From Rhyacophila brunnea (lineage: Eukaryota > Arthropoda > Insecta > Trichoptera > Rhyacophilidae): a stretch of DNA of 64,000 nt. The translations under genes were made by a program, and so were the position numbers. A model generated the notes under the pieces. That model made no database searches. It had not been told where the DNA came from and saw only the letters and a list, made by a program, of their open reading frames with translations. Positions 58,862 to 64,000 of the stretch are shown here, piece by piece. Within the stretch, counting starts at the first letter, position 1; each line of letters starts with the position of its first letter. The DNA lies in the NCBI GenBank assembly GCA_022495005.1, contig JAGYXB010001018.1, forward strand, positions 248,001 through 312,000. Reading direction: 5' to 3'.

Positions 58862-58925
58862 TTGTGTCTTCACCGGGATCAAACCCAGAGCTCCCAAATA
58901 AAAGGCCAGCGCCTTTCAAATTTCT
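58862..58925 (-). repeat. tRNA-like sequence (SINE head)
   Basis: Minus strand: AAAGGCGCTGGCCTTTTATT and GGGAGCTCTGGGTTTGATCC then CGGTGAAGACAC. The B box GGGTTTGATCCCGG is tRNA-like. It directly adjoins the 3' end of the non-LTR tail that follows. Confidence 0.6.
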
Positions 58926-59640
58926 TTATTTTACATATAATGAACATAACAAAATTTAAATTATAAAGTCAAAGCGACATAAAATAAGTGTTAATAATTA
59001 AAAAAAAAAAAAAATACCGAGAAGTGTGAGTTAATATTACAATAGATAATAAAATAAGAAATAAAATAAGAAAAGAAATAAAATAAAATAACAAAATAAA
59101 AGTAGATGGCAGCACACAGAGTGATCTTTGATACACCTTATCTTAAAAACTTATAAAACAACGTCTACCTAAACTCACCCTCACGTAAGTGGAATATATC
59201 AATATCCGAAAAGATTTCATTAAACATGGTTATTGCCCTCCCAATTGGCATTACTAATGGCAGGTTAGTTCTGCACTGTGGGAGAACAAACAACGGATGC
59301 CCTCGATTCTTATGGTAATTATCAGAGACACATAAGTCAACACCACCAATAATGGCAGAGTTCACATTTACGCCACGTATAAGTCTGAAAAAATATGTAG
59401 CTAAATAAAGATTCCTTCTAAATTTTAAGCTACAGTATGTAAGCATCCCTAAGAGAAAATTAGTCGGATAGAGCCACGGATAATATCCATACCAGCCGAA
59501 ATAAACGGAGTCAAAAAAAGTTCTTTTGGACTCTCTCCATCATAAGGCCATACTTCAACTGATGCGGGGCCCAAACGATAGACCCACTCTTAAGTCTGCT
59601 TACGCACTGCATCACGAGAGCCGCCAGTATATAAATATCG
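58926..59640 (-). pseudogene. CR1/Jockey-like retrotransposon 3' end with coding relic
   Basis: The minus strand near 59587-59515 reads SGSIVWAPHQLKYGLMMERV then QKNFF, matching LEYGSVIWSP...IERVQK-x-F at the end of the reverse transcriptase. After frame breaks, 59446-59165 encodes the terminal domain (LKFRRNLYLATYFFRLIRG; RGHPLFVLPQCRTNLPLVMP; then FNEIFSDIDIF and a stop), the usual polyprotein end of CR1/Jockey-type elements. The 3' untranslated part, rich in AATAAAA, runs to about 58926. It is the longest copy of the family in the window; others are at 32612 and 52940. Confidence 0.85.
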
Positions 59641-59785
59641 TTACTGTAAGAGAGATGCTATTATTACGAAAGACCTAAAAAATAGGTACCAAATAGAAAA
59701 TAATCTATAAGATAAATCTGAACAATTGAGATTCAAACTTATATGTTTAACTATCTACCTGAGTTACCTTATTCCTTAAGGGTCC

Positions 59786-60275
59786 ACATGTCCAACGTAG
59801 ATCAAAATAGAGATTTTATGTTTTTTTTCTCTGATCTATTTCTACAATTTTGAAGCCTTATTATCCTTTATATTTATTTTAAACATTTGATGAATGCATA
59901 AAATATCTTTATTACATAAAATAGTATTCTTTTAAACCTCTTGATCTAATGATTAAGAATATAGTCATATTTCAATACATTCATGTGCAGTGGTGCTAAG
60001 ATTTATTAATTTTTAAACGCATTTACAAAACCATTAGTAAAATTAATATTTTATAATCTCTGTGATCCCATACTTGACAAGAATTAGGCATTTTATTATT
60101 CAAAAAATGGGCACAATCTACACATTTGAAGATAATTCTAAAGATATTGTTTATAAGATATGTCTTTGACCATTCAAATGTGATAAACATTCTACGAATA
60201 ATGATTGTTTTATAATAATTGTTGACCTAAGAATAAGGTAGTATTTTTTTGAAATACGCAATTTCTATTGCCATT
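59786..60275 (+). repeat. Dispersed repeat H, copy 2
   Basis: TATATTTATTTTAAACATTT, TTTTAAACCTCTTGATCTAA, TCATGTGCAGTGGTGCTAAG, AAAAAATGGGCACAATC and GTTGACCTAAGAATAAGG match 12869-13440. It is shorter through several deletions. No coding frame. Confidence 0.82.
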
Positions 60276-60340
60276 TCCCAGTGGTTAAGCTACAACATAC
60301 GGCCGTAGTCATAAATTGACAAACAATAAATGAAGTAGGG

Positions 60341-60423
60341 AGTAAGATCATGTTAACGCGCATGGTTGAACATTTGCCGTTTTTCGATACATGTTCAAAC
60401 ACGCGCGTTAACATGATCTTACT
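60341..60423. repeat. Long hairpin, 83 bp
   Basis: AGTAAGATCATGTTAACGCG at the left and CGCGTTAACATGATCTTACT at the right are exact inverted repeats. The arms extend through GCATGGTTGAACAT against ATGTTCAAACACGC with two mismatches. The loop of about 15 bases contains GCCGTTTTTCG. It lies between repeat H copy 2 and an inverted fragment of the same repeat. It may be the fused ends of a transposon. Confidence 0.9.
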
Positions 60424-60436
60424 TATATTTCTTCTA

Positions 60437-60535
60437 AAAATACTTTATGCAGTCATCAAATGTTTAAAATAAATATAAAGCATATATAATAAAGCTTTAA
60501 ATTTATATAAATAGATTATCTACACTGTTTAAAGA
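60437..60535 (-). repeat. Dispersed repeat H, inverted fragment
   Basis: ACTTTATGCAGTCATCAAAT, GTTTAAAATAAATATAAAGC and TTTAAATTTATATAAATAGA are the reverse complement of the TTTTGAAGAATTC...TATTTATTTTAAACATTTTATGA part of repeat H copies 1 and 2. Together with copy 2 it brackets the hairpin at 60341-60423. Confidence 0.75.
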
Positions 60536-61125
60536 AGGTTCAGGCTAATGCTTTAAAAATACCATAAAATGTATATTTTGACATACGCGGCGCACGTCCC
60601 CTCTTAATGTAAAAAAGTCTCCTTCAAGTACATACTAAATAGATTACGTTTCAGTAATCAACAACTATGTTACCTGTAGTAGATAATAAATAATGCAGAA
60701 GTATTGTTTGTCTTAAAAAAACTAATCTTAAATATATAATTAACAAACATGTTCACTTTTTTTTTTAAACATGATAGTATTATTCGCTATATTGGTTTAA
60801 ATACTGTGACCAATAAAATCAATGGAGTCTGCCATATTTTGGTATTAAAACGAACTTTTATTTTTAATTCAAATTTTACAATTTTTCAGTTATTTTTGTT
60901 TACACTGGCTACGTTGGCTATGTGGGCCGTTATTTCATTGAATAACGAATTGATGAATAAATAAATAAAAATAAAAAAATAAATTGAATTGACATTAATG
61001 CTATTTTTTATATAAAATATAGAAATAACTTAAGCCAGAGATGGACAACGGGATGGGCTATCTTAATTAAATCAAAAATTATGTAACCGTAAACGCTGTT
61101 TAATTCATATTTTTATATGTATTAG
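60536..61125. other. AT-rich sequence without recognised features
   Basis: A 71-codon frame at 60749-60964 is hydrophobic and followed by (AAATAAATAAA) repeats, which could be an old retrotransposon tail. No domain was recognised. Confidence 0.4.
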
Positions 61126-61129
61126 AGAA

Positions 61130-61360
61130 CAATAATTAGTCACACTCATCACATTAATTTGTTTGATAGATCATGGGCGGGAATGCACGTCATGCGAGTA
61201 CGATCAATATGCTAAACAAGTTCTCTGGGACTGCCCACTGATCCGACTAGGCGGAGCTGTTTGTCAGGATCCTTGCATATAGTACGTCGATTTGATATAA
61301 ACCAACGCCAACTTTGAGGCATTTGAAAAGTTTGCTGCGTCATAATATGATATAATTCTG
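61130..61360 (+). pseudogene. Non-LTR retrotransposon RNase H tail
   Basis: From 61169 the frame reads DHGRECTSCEYDQ, then YAKQVLWDCPLIRLGGAV, a stop, and in the same frame TNANFEAFEKFAAS and a stop. C-x2-C...H-x-LWDCP followed by NFEAFEKFA is the carboxy-terminal zinc region and tail of RNase H-bearing non-LTR polyproteins; the His is replaced here (Lys-Gln-Val). It is a different family or subfamily from 50499-51120. Confidence 0.75.
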
Positions 61361-62360
61361 ATTTCTCCTAAAAATCATCACATTCAACTCCTGACACTTC
61401 TGTTTCGGCAGAGTTTCAGTAGACGAGTACATATAAATGATAACACAGCAAGTCAAGATTCTTTATATATTTTATAAACTCTTTCTTTATACAGCAAGTT
61501 GCATGGTTGCTACATCAGTCCAGATTAGGATATGTGGCACTAAAATCTTTTCATTCTTTCACGCTTTTAGCGTAATAGAAAGCGGTCGTGCACAAATCAC
61601 ATATATACATAGCGGGTGCATATGGGGTAACTCAAATCTTTACATTAATCAATTTTATGGTGTTAACCGTCAAACAAAACTGATAATTCTACTGAATAAA
61701 AAATATTGCAATAAGAATAGCATTAAAACAAATTTTATACTCCTGTTTTGTGACATTTTTCAACTTTAGATGTTATCTTTTTATAAGTTTTTGACATAAC
61801 AGAGTATAAATTGTGATATATAGCGTAAAACTCGTTTTTACACCTAATATACAATCTTGCGAGAGTGTAATAAAAGCTATTCTGTATGCTTCATATGCTC
61901 GGAGAAGAATTCGAGTATGATTTTTTTACTGCCAATAAGAGCCATTCTATCTTGCATAGGGGAGTAAAGTGTCCGTGAATGTAGAACATTGGCGAAAGAA
62001 ATATTGATCATAATAATAAAATGTCATAGTATGCTAGCACGGAAATATGAATGCGAAATGTTATCTTATGGTCATTATTTGATAGACACTTTAAATGACA
62101 AGTGTTGTAATGTTTTTTTGTCATATTCGAATTGAATTTTAAATCAATAACAACGGCAACTGATGGCGGGAAACAATAAATTTTAGTAAATCATTTAAAA
62201 AAAGAAACATCCGATACAGATAGGTAAATACTTAAAGTGAAAATATTATTAAATATTTTTTTCATTCAATGAATAATTGAAAAGATTTGACAATGTAATA
62301 TTAACCTAATTGTATAAGTGCTTCAGTTAAATATACTATTAGTTAATTGAGTTGTAATCA
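61361..62360. other. AT-rich sequence with the longest open frame, unassigned
   Basis: A 110-codon plus-strand frame at 61437-61769 is rich in Ile, Phe, Tyr and Asn. It has no recognisable domain and a composition like random AT-rich coding. I do not call it a gene. Confidence 0.4.
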
Positions 62361-62600
62361 CGCAAGACGAAGGTGACTTAATTGGTAAAGCACATCTGTT
62401 AGAATCCAATGGATACCGCGTTGAGTCTCGCCTGTATTTGTTTGAAAGATTTTATCTGGTAGATATGTGTCTGAGGTATTTTAAAATTATGTGTGAAAAT
62501 AATGTTTTTTTTTTTTTGATTATGAAAGTTGAATTTTAACAGATTTATCTTAACGCTTACAAATAATTATACAAACTACGTCTTTTTTATCAATGTGGTC
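62361..62600 (+). mobile_element. tRNA-derived SINE, family C
   Basis: GGTGACTTAATTGGTAAAGC (A box) and ATACCGCGTTGAGTCTCGCC (B-box region) are followed by a T-rich body with GGTAGATATGTGTCTGAGGT and ACAAATAATTATACAAACTA, which parallels the end of the copy at 14853. Confidence 0.6.
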
Positions 62601-63415
62601 ATGTTAAATTAAAAAAACTATTAATAATACAATTTTTCAAGAATATTCAAATATACCTTATGACGAACGATTGTTGTCATTTTTCTAAAAATTTAAGCAA
62701 AACTGACGGATAAAAATATTTATCAAATTATACAAACTTCGTGAATTTTATCCACAAGAATACGTACTTTTTAAAACACAATAGTAATCATATAGACTAA
62801 ATATTGATACCAAATAATATTTATTATATTATCCTAATGTCTAAATCCCCCATCAAAAATCCTCCAATCGACAGAGTTGGGAATATAATGATATTATTGT
62901 AATTGTAAATGAGTCAAGGCTACACCATGATGCACAGCGAAACAAAGAAAAAGAAAGTTATCGTTATCTGTTTCTGGGCGGACGAAGGGTTGAGAGTGGA
63001 TACGGCCTTGAGCCTTGAAAGTCGCCTGCAAATACGATTTGCCACCTTTTTGCACCAAAGCGTGCGTTTACGAATGTTATTATTAATTAATTGTTACTTG
63101 TCGAGCGAAATATACTTAATGTCCCTGAATCAGTGTTTTTAATAAGTGGAAAAGTGTAAATCAACACCCTACGTAAAAGCATTCCCTTAATATATAAAAT
63201 AACACTTTTATCTAGAGACGAAATTTCTAGGCCACAGCTTAAAAAGATACCCGAGTATGGGTAGATAATTAAAAATATCAGCATTTTTAAATTATTATGT
63301 AATTGAAGATAGCAGCTGGAGATGAATACATAGATTCTTTATATTAACAGCTATTTATTTCATGAAGAAACTATTCCAGCAACGTTTTTCTATACACAAG
63401 ATGGATATTGGCTGA
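62601..63415. other. AT-rich sequence without recognised gene
   Basis: A 77-codon plus-strand frame at 62909-63142 contains a GC-richer stretch (ADEGLRVDTALSLESRLQIR) but no known domain. Confidence 0.4.
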
Positions 63416-63417
63416 TA

Positions 63418-64000
63418 TCGATAGTAGTTTATCAGGCGGTTGATTGTAAGAATAAGTTAACCGTCTAAACTATCAAAAAGTGCTGTGTTTTAACAGCCCC
63501 TTTCTTGACTGTGTTAACTTTTAGAGCAAGATAGACAGTTTCAAAGGTAGTCAACCTGGCCCCTACCGTCCACAAGTGGGCATTCCAGCTTTCATGGTGG
63601 GCGGTAGGGGTTTTAAAAACATTTTCATTATGCTTTCATAAAATAATACCCCGTGACAATTTACATGTCAGAAAATAACTATTTGTATCGCCCTCGCATA
63701 AGTTTAGTTCAAAAAGTTCATAAAAAATGCATGTCTTATATCCAAATATGTGAAAAATGATAGAGAGTTTTTTGATACCTTTTTTTTACCTTATATCTTA
63801 TGGAATCTTTAGTTGATTTGCTTTAACTTGCTGTAACTATGCTTTATAATTTTTTATAGTAAAGTTACTTCCTTACTTTATAAATCACCATTACTGTGAA
63901 ACCGGTGGGCGGTTAGAAAATTTTACTACTAACAGAAATAAAAAGTGGGCGGTAGGTATAAAAAGGTTGACTACTCCTGGTTTAGACTGTTAATTGTAAA
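63418..64000. mobile_element. Foldback repeat E, copy 2, interrupted and cut by window end
   Basis: ATAGTAGTTTATCAGGCGG, AATAAGTTAACCGTCTAAAC and GTGTTAACTTTTAGAGCAAG then ATAGACAGTTT match repeat E copy 1. After an insertion at 63542-63979 the sequence resumes with TTTAGACTGTTAATTGTAAA, the expected inverted arm, and runs off the window. Confidence 0.65.
63542..63979. mobile_element. hAT-like MITE, 438 bp, nested
   Basis: Left CAAAGGTAGTCAACCTGGCC with CCTACCGTCCAC; right, reverse-complemented, CAGGAGTAGTCAACCTTTTT with CCTACCGCCCAC. GTGGGCGGTAGGGGTTTTAA occurs again just inside the left end. Ends of the CAG-x-x-GTAGTCAACCT type are common in hAT elements. The flanks GACAGTTT and GTTTAGAC share only GTTT, so the target duplication is imperfect or overlaps the target palindrome. 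Confidence 0.75.

Noticed and set aside
61437..61769. Longest frame in the window (110 codons)
   Set aside because: No domain, strongly AT-driven residues and no promoter or splice signals; one such frame is expected by chance in 64 kb of AT-rich DNA.
1..64000. Bacterial-type operon, phage or plasmid features
   Set aside because: No long frames, no ribosome-binding sites and abundant SINE, LINE and MITE relics make a prokaryotic origin untenable.

Overview
This 64 kb window is AT-rich, repeat-dominated eukaryotic DNA with no intact host protein-coding gene that I can recognise. The content points to an arthropod, most likely an insect: there are short TTAGG/CCTAA telomere-type tracts, several tRNA-derived SINE families, degraded non-LTR retrotransposon ends of the RTE-like, CR1/Jockey-like and RNase H-bearing kinds, hAT-like and TTAA-target MITEs, and a Helitron-like element. 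A hemipteran such as an aphid would fit the base composition and the THAP/hAT association, but that is an inference and the species cannot be fixed from the sequence. All open reading frames are about 110 codons or shorter, and most lie inside repeats or are chance frames in AT-rich DNA.

Layout. 1-1.2 kb: a duplicated hAT-like MITE block. 2.7-4.85 kb: a non-autonomous Helitron-like element carrying about 15 copies of a roughly 105-150 bp minisatellite. 5.0-5.3 kb and 11.0-11.3 kb: a repeat with an internal tRNA-like module, present once as an inverted pair. 14-18.7 kb: tRNA-like repeats, an RTE-type carboxy-terminal relic and a 363-bp-offset tandem duplication that contains a SINE. 19.6-24.5 kb: a dispersed 0.45 kb repeat, an 0.8 kb foldback element with TTAGG repeats, and the first TTAA-target MITE. 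25.6-28.0 kb: a 2.38 kb hAT-like transposon with a perfect 8 bp target duplication, containing a two-exon THAP DNA-binding domain gene relic on the minus strand.

30-39 kb: SINEs, a non-LTR 3' end split by a TTAA MITE, further RTE relics, a long hairpin MITE with telomere-like core, and a promoter-bearing dispersed repeat. 39.6-49 kb: hAT-like pieces, SINEs, a 439 bp hAT-like MITE and two more MITEs. 50.5-51.4 kb: a non-LTR RNase H tail on the plus strand abutting an RTE reverse-transcriptase relic on the minus strand. 52-60.5 kb: the inverted partner of the 19.6 kb repeat, non-LTR tails, a second long hairpin with a CCTAA core, an RTE relic, an LTR-like promoter segment, and a SINE split by a composite MITE. 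61-64 kb: another RNase H tail and a hAT-like MITE nested in a smaller foldback repeat.

The pieces do not form a pathway. They record successive insertions: TTAA MITE into a CR1/Jockey-like tail, composite MITE into a SINE, hAT-like MITE into a foldback. The most informative finds are the THAP-encoding hAT-like element, the 8-bp-target foldbacks with telomere-type loops, and the minisatellite inside the Helitron. All matches were made by eye; family assignments rest on recognised motifs and target-site duplications, not database searches.
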